From positions 1 to 64,000 of the forward strand of contig JACKPA010000015.1 in NCBI GenBank assembly GCA_024233865.1: 64,000 bases of DNA, in the 5' to 3' direction. The notes beneath the pieces were generated by a model. The model had not been told where the DNA came from, searched no databases, and worked only from the letters and a program-made list of their open reading frames with translations. The stretch comes from Leptospiraceae bacterium. GTDB taxonomy: Bacteria; Spirochaetota; Leptospiria; Leptospirales; Leptospiraceae. Below are positions 54,120 through 62,886 of the stretch, one piece after another. Positions within the stretch are counted from its first letter, which is position 1, and the number at the start of each line of letters is the position of its first letter. The translations under genes were made by a program, and so were the position numbers.

Positions 54120-55022
54120 TTATATTTCACTTTGCAAAATTTTTTTTTGAATTTTTGCAATAACTCTTTGAAGTGAAATACTGATTCCACCTTCAGGTAT
54201 ACCTAGGAGTGATGAAATCACTTTATATGGTGTCCTTGATAAAAATAGTCCTTTGTTTTTCTTCTCAAGTAATTTTTTTCTCTGCTCTAATTTTTTGGCA
54301 ATTGCCATTTCATATTTATTTTCAAAAGGAAGGTTATCATTGAATTTTACTTGAGTTTGTTTTGAATTTAATTCCTGTAATTCCAATATACTTGTGTAAA
54401 TAGATGTTATTTTTTCTTCATTTTTTATATTTTCAAAGGCTTTATCACTGAGTTCATCCCGAATCTCCAAAATTTTATCTTTTAATTCAAGAAGGTTTAA
54501 AGATGTTTTATGTAATAAATATTCTATTTCTTCTTTTTCTATATTTAAATAATATATATAAGCGAGCTTAAAAATAACCCGGTTTTCTATTTTGATTTCG
54601 GATAAAGCATTGTTGAATTTCTCGCTAAATTGCATTGCTTCTTCTTTTAAAGGTACAATTGTATCTGGAGTATCCTCAATAGAGGAGTACTCAACTCCTT
54701 CCGAATTGACCTTTGTATTAGGTGCAAACCTAATTTCCTTTTTGTTTCGCTGCCAATCAATAAGCATATTCCTCAGAACAGTATAGAGCCAAGTTTTAAA
54801 ACTCGATTTTCCCTGGAATGTTTGAAACCTTTTTCCGCTTCGTAGCCTTTCAAAAGCGTAGATAAAAAATTCACCCGCATCATCTTCTGTTAAATGAAAA
54901 ACCTTAATAGGAAAATTATAAATATCTTTGGAATAAAGTTCAAAAAAAGTTTTTAGGGATTCTTCGTCCCCTTTTGCGCATGCTTGAACAAGTTCTAGTA
55001 TTTTTTCTTTATTGTTTTTCAT
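54120..55022 (-). CDS. ECF-like sigma-70 factor with enlarged linker
   Basis: 300 residues against about 180-200 for ordinary ECF sigma factors. Region 2 is clear: DIYNFPIKVFHLTEDDAGEF, then FQGKSSFKTWLYTVLRNMLIDW for -10 recognition. Region 4 is at the C terminus: RTPYKVISSLLGIPEGGISI with LQRVIAKIQKKIL as the -35 helix. Between them lie ~110 extra residues of charged helices in place of a short linker. It is first in the operon with the 254-residue protein and the CHAT protease, and is divergent from the M23 peptidase gene. Confidence 0.85.
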   Translation of the reverse strand: MKNNKEKILELVQACAKGDEESLKTFFELYSKDIYNFPIKVFHLTEDDAGEFFIYAFERLRSGKRFQTFQGKSSFKTWLYTVLRNMLIDWQRNKKEIRFAPNTKVNSEGVEYSSIEDTPDTIVPLKEEAMQFSEKFNNALSEIKIENRVIFKLAYIYYLNIEKEEIEYLLHKTSLNLLELKDKILEIRDELSDKAFENIKNEEKITSIYTSILELQELNSKQTQVKFNDNLPFENKYEMAIAKKLEQRKKLLEKKNKGLFLSRTPYKVISSLLGIPEGGISISLQRVIAKIQKKILQSEI

Positions 55023-55233
55023 AATCTAATTTCATACAAGATAAAATAGAACCGGTAAAATACCCATTCTAAAATTTCCCTATGAATTAATCTACCTTTT
55101 CATACTTTGTAATTATAAAAAGAATTTTTTTGAAAAATTATGTATACAAATTTATACAATATGTAAATGTATAAACGGTATTACTTAAATCAATATTTAA
55201 TTTATGTTTCACTAAAAAGGTTTTTCATTCCAA

Positions 55234-56187
55234 ATGCAGGTAAAAAAAAGAACATACTCTATATTAGTATTACTGGTTGTTATGGTAGTACTTATTGGAA
55301 ATCACTCCATTTTACCCCAGGAAAATGACAATAAGAAGCAAGAAAAAATTCAATTTATTTGGCCAATCGATTCGGAAGACCTTTCTAAAAAAATTTCTTC
55401 TCTTTTTGGAGAATCCAGAGGTGACCATTTTCACAATGGTTTGGATATTTCTTCTTACAATGAGCCTATATCTTTAATTGGTGAAGGGAAGTTAATCTAT
55501 TCAAAATATAGCGAAGATAATCCTTTTGAAGAAGACCTAGGTAGTGGTAATTGTATTTGGTTTTCCCATGATAATGGCTATCAATCTGCTTATTATCATT
55601 TGAAAGAAGGTCGAAATTACGAAATTTTGGAAAAAATCAGTATTAAGTCGGGAGAAGTATTTGCCAGAACGGGAAATACAGGACATTCTACCGGAGCTCA
55701 CTTACATTTTGTTATAACAAAGGATGGTGGTAAAAAAATTATAGACCCATTAAGAGTTTTACCAAAAGTTGAGGATAATTATCCTCCAGATATTAAACAA
55801 TTGATCTTGACAATTGGAGAAAAGTATTCCGTTATTAAAAATAATGAGAGTTTGAACGTTTCCAGAAACTTTCCGGTTTCGGTGGCAATGAACGATAAAG
55901 GTCTGAATAAAGCTCATAGAAGGGGAATTAGTTCGGCTAGATTTATTGTAAATGGGGAATTAACAAAAGAAATAAGATTTCAAGAAATATCCTATTTGAA
56001 TGGAAAGTGGATCAACGAAGATAACTTAACATTTGATGATTTGTATTTCGATGGTAAATACTTTATTGGAAACTTAGAGTTTCGTTCCGGCGAAAATAAA
56101 ATAGAAATAATTGCTTCCGATTTTTACAATAATAGAGCCTATAAAAAATTTACTTTTTTTATAAATAAAATTCGTGGAAAATACTAA
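55234..56187 (+). CDS. M23 (LytM-type) zinc peptidase
   Basis: 317 residues with an N-terminal signal or anchor (~8-23, SILVLLVVMVVLIGN). The zinc ligands are visible: H67 and D71 in HFHNGLD and H158 in GAHLHF, with the catalytic His in YYHLKE, so it is likely an active peptidoglycan endopeptidase. A ~130-residue C-terminal beta-rich domain follows. It is divergent from the sigma factor and heads a cluster of envelope genes running to 58 kb. Confidence 0.85.
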   Translation: MQVKKRTYSILVLLVVMVVLIGNHSILPQENDNKKQEKIQFIWPIDSEDLSKKISSLFGESRGDHFHNGLDISSYNEPISLIGEGKLIYSKYSEDNPFEEDLGSGNCIWFSHDNGYQSAYYHLKEGRNYEILEKISIKSGEVFARTGNTGHSTGAHLHFVITKDGGKKIIDPLRVLPKVEDNYPPDIKQLILTIGEKYSVIKNNESLNVSRNFPVSVAMNDKGLNKAHRRGISSARFIVNGELTKEIRFQEISYLNGKWINEDNLTFDDLYFDGKYFIGNLEFRSGENKIEIIASDFYNNRAYKKFTFFINKIRGKY

Positions 56188-56209
56188 ATATATTTTTGAG
56201 GAGAAAATT

Positions 56210-56668
56210 ATGAAATATTTATTTTTTAGCATTATTTTTGCTTTTACAAGTGTAAATGCAATCGATATTTATGTAATAAGTCCCATGGCAAAGTTTCTTG
56301 AAGAACCTAATATGTCTGCAAAAGGAAGTCAACTGACAAAAGGAGATGTTCTTAAACACCTGGGTGAAAAAGATATGTTCTATAAAGTTAAGTTTAATAG
56401 TAAAATAGGTTGGGTTTCCAAAGTCTTTGTAAGTAAAAAACCCCTTGCTAATGTTGGGTATGAAGAAACAGAGCAAAAAGATCAAATGACCCCAAGAACT
56501 CGAGCGTCTAAATATACAGAGGTAGCAGCAGCAAGAGGATTACAAAAAACCAAGCAATTAGGTGTACAGGCAAAAAACCAAAAAGATTACGACTTTGAAA
56601 GCATCAGATGGTTAGAAAGCCAAAAAGTAACAAAAAAAGATTTAAATAAATTCTTTGAAGAAAAATAA
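56210..56668 (+). CDS. Secreted SH3-domain protein, copy 1
   Basis: 152 residues from the ATG at 56210, chosen for its GAGGAG site and signal peptide (YLFFSIIFAFTSVNA); an upstream ATG at 56174 overlaps the M23 gene and lacks a signal. A bacterial SH3 domain follows (IYVISPMAKFLEEPNMSAKG, then FNSKIGWVSKVFVSKK). The C terminus is a basic tail ending in IRWLESQKVTKKDLNKFFEEK. Likely binds peptidoglycan or the neighbouring peptidase. Paralogue of the next gene. Confidence 0.8.
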   Translation: MKYLFFSIIFAFTSVNAIDIYVISPMAKFLEEPNMSAKGSQLTKGDVLKHLGEKDMFYKVKFNSKIGWVSKVFVSKKPLANVGYEETEQKDQMTPRTRASKYTEVAAARGLQKTKQLGVQAKNQKDYDFESIRWLESQKVTKKDLNKFFEEK

Positions 56669-56731
56669 TAGGTATTGAATTTGCTATTTAGCCTATTTGA
56701 ATAGTCTTATTTTATATAGGAGAGTGAAATT

Positions 56732-57208
56732 ATGAAATATTTTATAACAGGTTTAACTTTTGTTTTCTTTATAATCGGTATAAACGCGACAACTCTTTAT
56801 GTTGTAAGTCCTGTTGCTAAACTACTCGATGAGCCTAATATGTCTGCAAAAGGAAAACCACTTGCAAAAGGTTCTTCTCTAAAACAAGTAGGTGAGAAAG
56901 GTATGTTTTTTAAAGTCAGAACCGATCAAAACAAAACAGGATGGGTTTCTAAAATATTTGTAAGCAAAAACTCACCATTGAAATCAAAGGTAAGTTTTGG
57001 AGAAAATATAGAAAAAACTACGACACAAAAAGCCAGGATGAGAGCCTCCGATTATTCTCAGACTGCTTCTGCCAGAGGTAGCACAAAGTCTGAAAGTGTA
57101 AGAACAAGAGGTGCCAAAAGTGATTATGACCTTGAAAGTCTCGAATGGCTGGAAAAGCAAGAAGTAAATGATCAAGAATTAGAGAAATTTTTAAAACAAA
57201 AAGAATAA
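56732..57208 (+). CDS. Secreted SH3-domain protein, copy 2
   Basis: 158 residues, a tandem paralogue of 56210-56668 with the same layout: signal peptide (ITGLTFVFFIIGINA), SH3 domain (LYVVSPVAKLLDEPNMSAKG, NKTGWVSKIFVSKN), a basic ASDYSQTASARG tail and the shared end LEWLEKQEV. Conserved blocks P-N-M-S-A-K-G and R-A-S-x-Y-x-x-x-A-x-A-R-G in both copies suggest selection. GGAGAG precedes the ATG. Confidence 0.8.
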   Translation: MKYFITGLTFVFFIIGINATTLYVVSPVAKLLDEPNMSAKGKPLAKGSSLKQVGEKGMFFKVRTDQNKTGWVSKIFVSKNSPLKSKVSFGENIEKTTTQKARMRASDYSQTASARGSTKSESVRTRGAKSDYDLESLEWLEKQEVNDQELEKFLKQKE

Positions 57209-57239
57209 TTTGTTTTGAACAAATTATAAAACATTTTCT

Positions 57240-58097
57240 ATGTTTCAAATCAGAGTATTATTAAAAAAGAATAAATGGATACATTTAAAGTTCCTTAGTT
57301 TGTTTTTTATGGGGTTAGCCTTATCGTTTTGCGCTTCTACAAATGGAGTGCAAGACAGGGCTCGTCAAGAAGAACTAAGGGAAGAGAACAAAATAGGGAA
57401 AGCACTCGCTGCAAGATTGATCAAAAAGTTTGGTTTGTTAAAAGACGAAACTTCGACAGAATATTTGAACTTGGTAGGAAATAATATCGGTAGGATTTCA
57501 TCTAGACCGGAGCTGGTTTATCACTTTGGAATTTTAAAAACAAATGAAATTAATGCATATTCTTGCCCCGGAGGTTATATTCTTGTTTCAATGGGAGCTT
57601 TGAAGATAATGAGAAACGAAGCCGAATTGGCTTTTTTGCTTGCCCACGAAGTTTCTCACGTTACTTTAGGGCATTCGATCCCCCCCGGTGGTTTAAAAAA
57701 ACAAGGGGGGATCATTGAATTTATTGCCAATTTTTTAGGTGGTGGCGGTGGTTTGTTAAATACAGCCATTGAACAAGCATCTAATGAAATGGAAAAGATG
57801 CTTCTTGAAAAAGGACGTGAAAAACAACTGGAGTATGATGCGGATATCTCGGGAGTTTTGTATTCTGTAGGAGCACTAAACTACGACCTGAAGTCTGCCG
57901 TTAATTATTTCAAAAGAATCAATGATGCCGCTGGAAATGAGATATTGTCTAAAACTCATCCGGATATGAATTCTAGAATTCAAAAAATTGAGAAATTTGC
58001 TAAAGAACAAAGTCTGCCAACTAGTGGAAATAAATATGAAACGAGATTTCTAGCTTTCCAATCAACTTTGCTAAAAGCTTTAAAAGAAGGAAAATAA
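57240..58097 (+). CDS. M48-family metalloprotease lipoprotein
   Basis: 285 residues. A lipoprotein signal ends at Cys31 (MGLALSFCAST). The HExxH zinc motif is H136-H140 (LAHEVSHVTLGHS), and the third ligand is E198 in QLEYDADISG. AYSCPGGYILVSMGAL is typical of BepA/LoiP-type periplasmic M48 proteases that clear misfolded outer-membrane proteins. A glycine-rich loop lies between the motifs. It extends the envelope-maintenance cluster with M23 and SH3 proteins. Confidence 0.9.
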   Translation: MFQIRVLLKKNKWIHLKFLSLFFMGLALSFCASTNGVQDRARQEELREENKIGKALAARLIKKFGLLKDETSTEYLNLVGNNIGRISSRPELVYHFGILKTNEINAYSCPGGYILVSMGALKIMRNEAELAFLLAHEVSHVTLGHSIPPGGLKKQGGIIEFIANFLGGGGGLLNTAIEQASNEMEKMLLEKGREKQLEYDADISGVLYSVGALNYDLKSAVNYFKRINDAAGNEILSKTHPDMNSRIQKIEKFAKEQSLPTSGNKYETRFLAFQSTLLKALKEGK

Positions 58098-58151
58098 TTT
58101 TTTCCTTTAAAAATGTAGTTTTTTAAAGCTACAGTTAATAGGCAAATATTT

Positions 58152-59051
58152 ATGAATAATAATGATAATAAATTAATTCGTATTGGTGTTTTTTATGATG
58201 GTGGTTTTTTTTCACATGTGAGTAATTATTATAACTATAACCATTCCAGAAAAGCGAGGCTGAGTATAGATGGCCTTCATGATTTTATTAGAAAACAGGT
58301 TTCTGATTATGAAGGAGTTGATATTAGATACTGTCACGTTGTAGAAGCCCACTATTTTAGGGGAAGATATGGTGCCAGAGATGCTGAAAACATGAATAAG
58401 TTATTGGCAGATAGAATATTTGATGATATTTTAATGCGTTCTGGAGTTGTAACACACTATCTACCGGTAACAAGTAGAGGTGAGAAGGGAATAGATGTTT
58501 GGCTTGCCTTAGAAGCTCTTGAACTTACAATCCATAAAAAATATAATATATTGGTACTTATCGCTGGAGACGGGGATTTTGTATCTTTGGTTCGAAAGAT
58601 CAATGCTTTAGGTACAAGAGTAATGGTTTTAGGCTGGGATTTTGAATACATTGACTTTAATAATGAAAAAAAGACAACTACGACTTCTCAGACTTTGTTA
58701 AATGAAATTACGTATCCTGTCTTGATGCATACCATTATAGATGATAAATCCAAAAGAAGCGATCCTTACATCAATGGTTTGTTTGTAGAAAAAACTCCCG
58801 GAGATTTTTCTATGGTTAATACTAACAAAAGAATTCAAAAATACGTAAATGAAAATCTTAAGGGAAAGATTAAAGTATTAAAAGATGGATATGGATTTAT
58901 AACCGTAGAAAACCAAAATAAGGACTACTTTTTTTATTGGGATGAGTTAATTAACAAAGACTTTAATCAATTATCTATAGGTGAAAGTGCGGAATTTAAA
59001 ATAGGTAATAACGAAAAGGGTGAATGTGCCGTTGAAATTGTAATACTATAA
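58152..59051 (+). CDS. NYN-domain nuclease fused to a cold-shock RNA-binding domain
   Basis: 299 residues. Residues 1-190 are an NYN (PIN-like, LabA/DUF88) domain with acidic residues D16 (FYDGGFF), D115 (KGIDVWLALEA), and D140/D142 (AGDGDFVSLV), so probably an Mg-dependent RNase. Residues ~235-299 are a cold-shock domain: KIKVLKDGYGFITVENQNK and DYFFYWDELINKDF contain RNP1- and RNP2-like aromatic residues. The fusion suggests direct RNA targeting. It is four bases upstream of recO. Confidence 0.85.
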   Translation: MNNNDNKLIRIGVFYDGGFFSHVSNYYNYNHSRKARLSIDGLHDFIRKQVSDYEGVDIRYCHVVEAHYFRGRYGARDAENMNKLLADRIFDDILMRSGVVTHYLPVTSRGEKGIDVWLALEALELTIHKKYNILVLIAGDGDFVSLVRKINALGTRVMVLGWDFEYIDFNNEKKTTTTSQTLLNEITYPVLMHTIIDDKSKRSDPYINGLFVEKTPGDFSMVNTNKRIQKYVNENLKGKIKVLKDGYGFITVENQNKDYFFYWDELINKDFNQLSIGESAEFKIGNNEKGECAVEIVIL

Positions 59052-59055
59052 ATTT

Positions 59056-59820
59056 ATGTCGCTAAAAAAAGATGCAGGAATTGTTTTAAGCACAAATGTA
59101 TCCCAAGAAACTGACGTAATATTAACTCTTATTGGAAAAACTCAGGAAAAATCCAAATACAGAGTTAAGGGTATCAAAAAAAGCAAAAAAAGACCTATAG
59201 TTGCCGCTGAAATTGGTTCCTATATAACCCTTGATTACTACCAACACGAGAAAAATGATGTTTACAATGTAAAAGATATTTCTTTGAGTAATAGATTTTC
59301 TAATATAAAATCCAGTTATTGTGGATTTCTGTTTATACATTATCTTTGTGAATTGATGAATAAAATGCTCCCTGATGGCGAAAAGCACATACATAGCTTT
59401 GAACTGATATATGCAATGTTAACAACTATTGACAAATTTTCTTACAACCCATTGGTTCTACCTTTTTTTAAACTAAAGATATTGTATGTAAACGGTTTGG
59501 TTGGAAATGATTTTGTTTGTCATGTATGCAATGTTGATGTAATGGCGAAATCAGGAGTTTTTATTGATGCAGCAAGTTTTGAATTGACATGCTCTGATTG
59601 TCATTCCGGAAATATAAACTTTAAATCTGTTGTAAAGCTAATGGACAAGATATTAAAAACAAATTATAAGAAAGCACTTGAAGAAAACATTCCTATTTTA
59701 AATATTATTCAATTGGATAAGATTTTAAATGAATATATTTATTCTTATCTAAACAAAGAATTAAAAAGCCATGAAATATTTTATAACTCGCTTGGTGTAA
59801 ACTATGAATTTACTTCTTAA
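59056..59820 (+). CDS. recO: DNA repair protein RecO
   Basis: 254 residues. The N-terminal OB fold starts KKDAGIVLSTNVSQETDVI. The helical domain contains a zinc knuckle with C155, C158, C179 and C182 (FVCHVCNV and LTCSDCHS) as in RecO. RecO loads RecA on SSB-coated DNA with RecR. Sequence is diverged and the assignment rests on layout and the cysteine pattern. It follows the NYN gene by four bases and overlaps the next small gene by 17. Confidence 0.75.
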   Translation: MSLKKDAGIVLSTNVSQETDVILTLIGKTQEKSKYRVKGIKKSKKRPIVAAEIGSYITLDYYQHEKNDVYNVKDISLSNRFSNIKSSYCGFLFIHYLCELMNKMLPDGEKHIHSFELIYAMLTTIDKFSYNPLVLPFFKLKILYVNGLVGNDFVCHVCNVDVMAKSGVFIDAASFELTCSDCHSGNINFKSVVKLMDKILKTNYKKALEENIPILNIIQLDKILNEYIYSYLNKELKSHEIFYNSLGVNYEFTS

Positions 59821-60067
59821 AACAATTGTGTTTGTACTCGTTTTATCCTTGGTAACCTTTTTGATGTTTTTACCAGTCATAAAATCATCAAAGGTTGTGT
59901 TAAAAAAGGAAAATGATATTTCCAAACAAGCAAAAATAAATTCCAAAACAGAATTTATTTTTAAGAAAACGCTAGAGTTAAAGTACCATGTTATGAGCGA
60001 AATAGAAAAAGACTGGTTTTTAAGACCAGGAAGGTTGTATATACCGGATTTTTTGGTGCCTAAATAA
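59804..60067 (+). CDS. Small single-pass membrane protein
   Basis: 87 residues. The N terminus is one hydrophobic helix (LLLKTIVFVLVLSLVTFLMFLPVI), followed by a lysine-rich tail ending in WFLRPGRLYIPDFLVPK. It starts 17 bases inside recO, so it is probably translated by coupling. No family is recognised. Confidence 0.6.
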   Translation: MNLLLKTIVFVLVLSLVTFLMFLPVIKSSKVVLKKENDISKQAKINSKTEFIFKKTLELKYHVMSEIEKDWFLRPGRLYIPDFLVPK

Positions 60068-60079
60068 ATAACGTGAGTT

Positions 60080-60655
60080 TTACTTTATATGTCCAAGGTT
60101 AGAATAAATCCATTCATAAACGTCCTCTTTAGATAGCTTTTTATCACTTAAATGATCCGATACGATTTTGAGTAAGGCTATATTTTTATTCTCCATAAAC
60201 AAACTACTGGCTTGAAAAAATCCAGAGGCTTCCATATCAACCAAATCAGTTTGTATTGCTTCCGAATCCGATATAACAGCTTTGTCTGCTGTTGTTATCG
60301 CTGCTTTCGATAATTGATTATCCGGAGGGATATTTGGAAAATAAGTCCTTTGATTTGCAAAATCTACAATTTTGTGGACTAAAAACATCGTTCCTAAATC
60401 AAAGTTTTTGTTTTTAGAGCCACATATTCCAATATTTAGGATTACAGAATCATCTTTTAGATTATGGTTTTCCTGTTGGGACAATAAATAGGTCGTTGCA
60501 ATGGCTGATTTTACTTTCCCTGTTCCGCTTATGATCAATTGAATTTTTTCATTATTATAAATTTTAAACTTTGAAGTGCTGTTTGTTTTTACCAGATGAA
60601 ACCAGTTGATAATTGGCAATGCCTCCACATAGAGAGCTGTTACGATATAAACCAT
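60080..60655 (-). CDS. Nucleoside phosphorylase/nucleosidase-superfamily protein
   Basis: 191 residues of the PNP/UDP phosphorylase fold: MVYIVTALYVEALPIINWF, the ISGTGKVKSAIATTYLL strand-loop, LNIGICGSK, and the nucleobase/ribose motif VDMEASGFFQAS followed by LKIVSDHLSD. It resembles MTA/SAH nucleosidase and futalosine hydrolase, but the substrate cannot be fixed. It is shorter than MtnN (~230). Convergent with the recO cluster. Confidence 0.8.
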   Translation of the reverse strand: MVYIVTALYVEALPIINWFHLVKTNSTSKFKIYNNEKIQLIISGTGKVKSAIATTYLLSQQENHNLKDDSVILNIGICGSKNKNFDLGTMFLVHKIVDFANQRTYFPNIPPDNQLSKAAITTADKAVISDSEAIQTDLVDMEASGFFQASSLFMENKNIALLKIVSDHLSDKKLSKEDVYEWIYSNLGHIK

Positions 60656-60662
60656 TTTGCTT

Positions 60663-61265
60663 TTATAAACTCTTTTTAGCTTCTATAAAAAACCAGTTTA
60701 ATACATTCACCACTTGCTGTAAATTTACTGTAGCGGAATAAATCCTTGAATCAATGACGAGTTTCTTATCTACCAATTTTCCAAATTGCCAGAGGCTCCC
60801 CCCAGTAGCGATTCCATAGATAATTTTCCTGGGATCATTATTAAACTTTTGTGCCGCTACCATTTCACAAAGAACCTGCGTCCATCCTTCTTCAAAGTTT
60901 TCTTTTTTTACCTCTGCTATACATACAATTGGATTGGTAAAACTTACACCGGTTTTAGAAATCGGTGCTATAATAAAATCCGGTATACCGGTTAAACCTT
61001 CTTCTTCTGAAATATCAAACCTAACATGCGACCAAATAGGTAGATCATGCTTTTCTGCAATAATATTTAAAATGGGAAAAATCAATGCTTCACAAATTGA
61101 GTTTTCACTTACATAGTTCCTTCTGTTTCTTAAATTCCTTTCCAACATTTGAAAAAGAACTTTATCAATAAAATAATCGGTTTCTTCTATAAACTCTTGT
61201 GATTTGCTTTCCATATCAAATTTAATTAATACTTCTTCTAAACTTTTAAAGCTTCCATACGCCAT
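60663..61265 (-). CDS. Putative PD-(D/E)xK nuclease-fold protein
   Basis: 200 residues. The order ENSICEALIFPILN, LTGIPDFIIAP and VCIAEVKKENFEEGWTQ gives Glu, then Asp, then E-x-K, as in PD-(D/E)xK enzymes and type I restriction R-subunit N termini. The Gln downstream (W-T-Q) fits too. No helicase or methylase partner is nearby, so it is not a complete restriction system. It lies seven bases upstream of the nucleosidase gene. Confidence 0.65.
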   Translation of the reverse strand: MAYGSFKSLEEVLIKFDMESKSQEFIEETDYFIDKVLFQMLERNLRNRRNYVSENSICEALIFPILNIIAEKHDLPIWSHVRFDISEEEGLTGIPDFIIAPISKTGVSFTNPIVCIAEVKKENFEEGWTQVLCEMVAAQKFNNDPRKIIYGIATGGSLWQFGKLVDKKLVIDSRIYSATVNLQQVVNVLNWFFIEAKKSL

Positions 61266-61274
61266 AAATCTCTC

Positions 61275-61646
61275 CTAACGAAAACTAATCCCGATTCCCA
61301 AAAACACCCATCCGGCTAAAAAACACAATCCTCCCAGGGGAGTAATCATACCAAAAGTTCTTATGGAAGTTAAACTCAAAACATAGAGGCTACCGGAAAA
61401 TAATAAAATTCCTAAAACAAACAAAACACCCGAAATTAAAATATGTTTGGATGCACTTTGAGTGTATGCAAAATAGGCTATAAAAAGTGCAAAGGTATGA
61501 TAGAATTGATAACGAACTCCTGTCTCATAAACCGTCATCATCTCTGTAGATAACCTATTTTTTAGCCCATGTGAACCAAATGCTCCCAGGGCAACGCTAA
61601 TAAATCCGGAAATACACCCGGCTACAAAAATTGTTTTTATGCTCAT
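61275..61646 (-). CDS. DUF423 (YgdD-like) inner-membrane protein
   Basis: 123 residues with four hydrophobic helices. FISVALGAFGSHGLKNRLS, then YETGVRYQFYHTFALFIAYFAY and ITPLGGLCFLAGWVFL, match the DUF423 family of small inner-membrane proteins of unknown function. Six bases separate it from the upstream lipoprotein gene on the same strand. Confidence 0.88.
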   Translation of the reverse strand: MSIKTIFVAGCISGFISVALGAFGSHGLKNRLSTEMMTVYETGVRYQFYHTFALFIAYFAYTQSASKHILISGVLFVLGILLFSGSLYVLSLTSIRTFGMITPLGGLCFLAGWVFLGIGISFR

Positions 61647-61652
61647 TTAAAA

Positions 61653-62681
61653 TTATTCCTTTTCTTTATAGGGACTAAATACAACCGACTGTATTTTTCC
61701 ACCTTTTTCATTGCCTATATAAGTCACTTCTGCCGTTGTTTTAAAAGCCGGAGAATACATAAGAATACTTTTTACCAAATCGTAGGCTTTTAGGGAGTAA
61801 TCCACTATGCTAAGAGCAAGTTGAAATGTTAAAAATCTTTCTTGGCTTACACTCTTTTTTTTAGTTTCTTTGGTCGCGATTAGCCACTTGTAAATTCTAA
61901 CAGAATCATTCATTTGACCAAGCAAACCAAGGTCAATTTTAGCTTCCGGTAAAACGGCGCTTTTTTGACTAAAGTTGACTCGAACCACTTTGTTGTTTTG
62001 AGCCGCTTCTTTGAGCGTTTTAGAAAGGTTTTGGTCAAAAGTTTCATCATCAATATATTCCAATTCCTCACAATTGGAATAGATCGTATTACACATATCA
62101 CCGTAATTTTTATGCACAAAGAATACCATCATAACCGTAGAATGTTTGGGATGGATTAAAACTTTCGCATTGTATTGTTTGGTATTTCTGTATTTAATCC
62201 GGTTTTTTATTCTTTTGTATACATCCCAACCGGTTAGAGCAACGTCTTTTATCACCGGAACAGGTATGGACATTTCCCTTGTTCCCATATAATATGGCTC
62301 GATGGAAACCTTTCCATCCCTTTTGGATAGTTCTCGAAGGTATTGCAAAACATCTTCTAATTCCTTACTTTCCATATTTAAGGTGTAATTTTGCATTTTA
62401 ATCAAGAATTTACCGGTATTTTCTCCCATTAGTTTGGATATTTGCTCATCCAATTCTTCGTATTGATCATACTCCACTTGAACACAATTGGTTGGATGAC
62501 AGGAAATCTGCTCGTTGTAGTTGTTATTTGCTTCAAATTTTTGGGTATTGGAAGAAGATGCCTCTACTTTAGGTTTTTCGTTCGTTCCTTGGCTAGAAGA
62601 AGATTCTTTTGTAGATGAACAGTAAAAAACCAAACTAATAAATAGTGAGCTACAAATTATATTTACTTTTTTAGATTTCAT
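61653..62681 (-). CDS. Lipoprotein of unknown function
   Basis: 342 residues. A lipoprotein signal (IICSSLFISLVFYCSST) is followed by a Ser/Thr/Gly-rich linker. The body has mixed alpha/beta character (YNAKVLIHPKHSTVMMVFFV, VVRVNFSQKSAVLPEAKIDL) and one further Cys pair (CHPTNC) near residue 60. No family is recognised. It leads a four-gene minus-strand run that ends with the nucleosidase-like gene. Confidence 0.7.
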   Translation of the reverse strand: MKSKKVNIICSSLFISLVFYCSSTKESSSSQGTNEKPKVEASSSNTQKFEANNNYNEQISCHPTNCVQVEYDQYEELDEQISKLMGENTGKFLIKMQNYTLNMESKELEDVLQYLRELSKRDGKVSIEPYYMGTREMSIPVPVIKDVALTGWDVYKRIKNRIKYRNTKQYNAKVLIHPKHSTVMMVFFVHKNYGDMCNTIYSNCEELEYIDDETFDQNLSKTLKEAAQNNKVVRVNFSQKSAVLPEAKIDLGLLGQMNDSVRIYKWLIATKETKKKSVSQERFLTFQLALSIVDYSLKAYDLVKSILMYSPAFKTTAEVTYIGNEKGGKIQSVVFSPYKEKE

Positions 62682-62886
62682 TGCTATAAACTTTTATAAT
62701 TGTTCTGTTTTTTTAGACGGTTTCAAGAAGAATTTTGTAGTTAAATTGGTTTTTTACAAAAAGCAAGATTACATCATTATAGAATTTTTGCGTATATAAG
62801 TTGCAATTCAAAATATATAGTCAAATAATTAACAGTGCTAAATATATAACTTGACAAGATTAATGACTTTTTTTTAAGTGTCATCT

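Noticed and set aside
50786..55022. Interpretation of the CHAT locus as a type III-E CRISPR system
   Set aside because: There is no gRAMP/Cas7-11, no repeat array and no TPR region on the CHAT protein. Only the sigma/partner/protease logic is similar.
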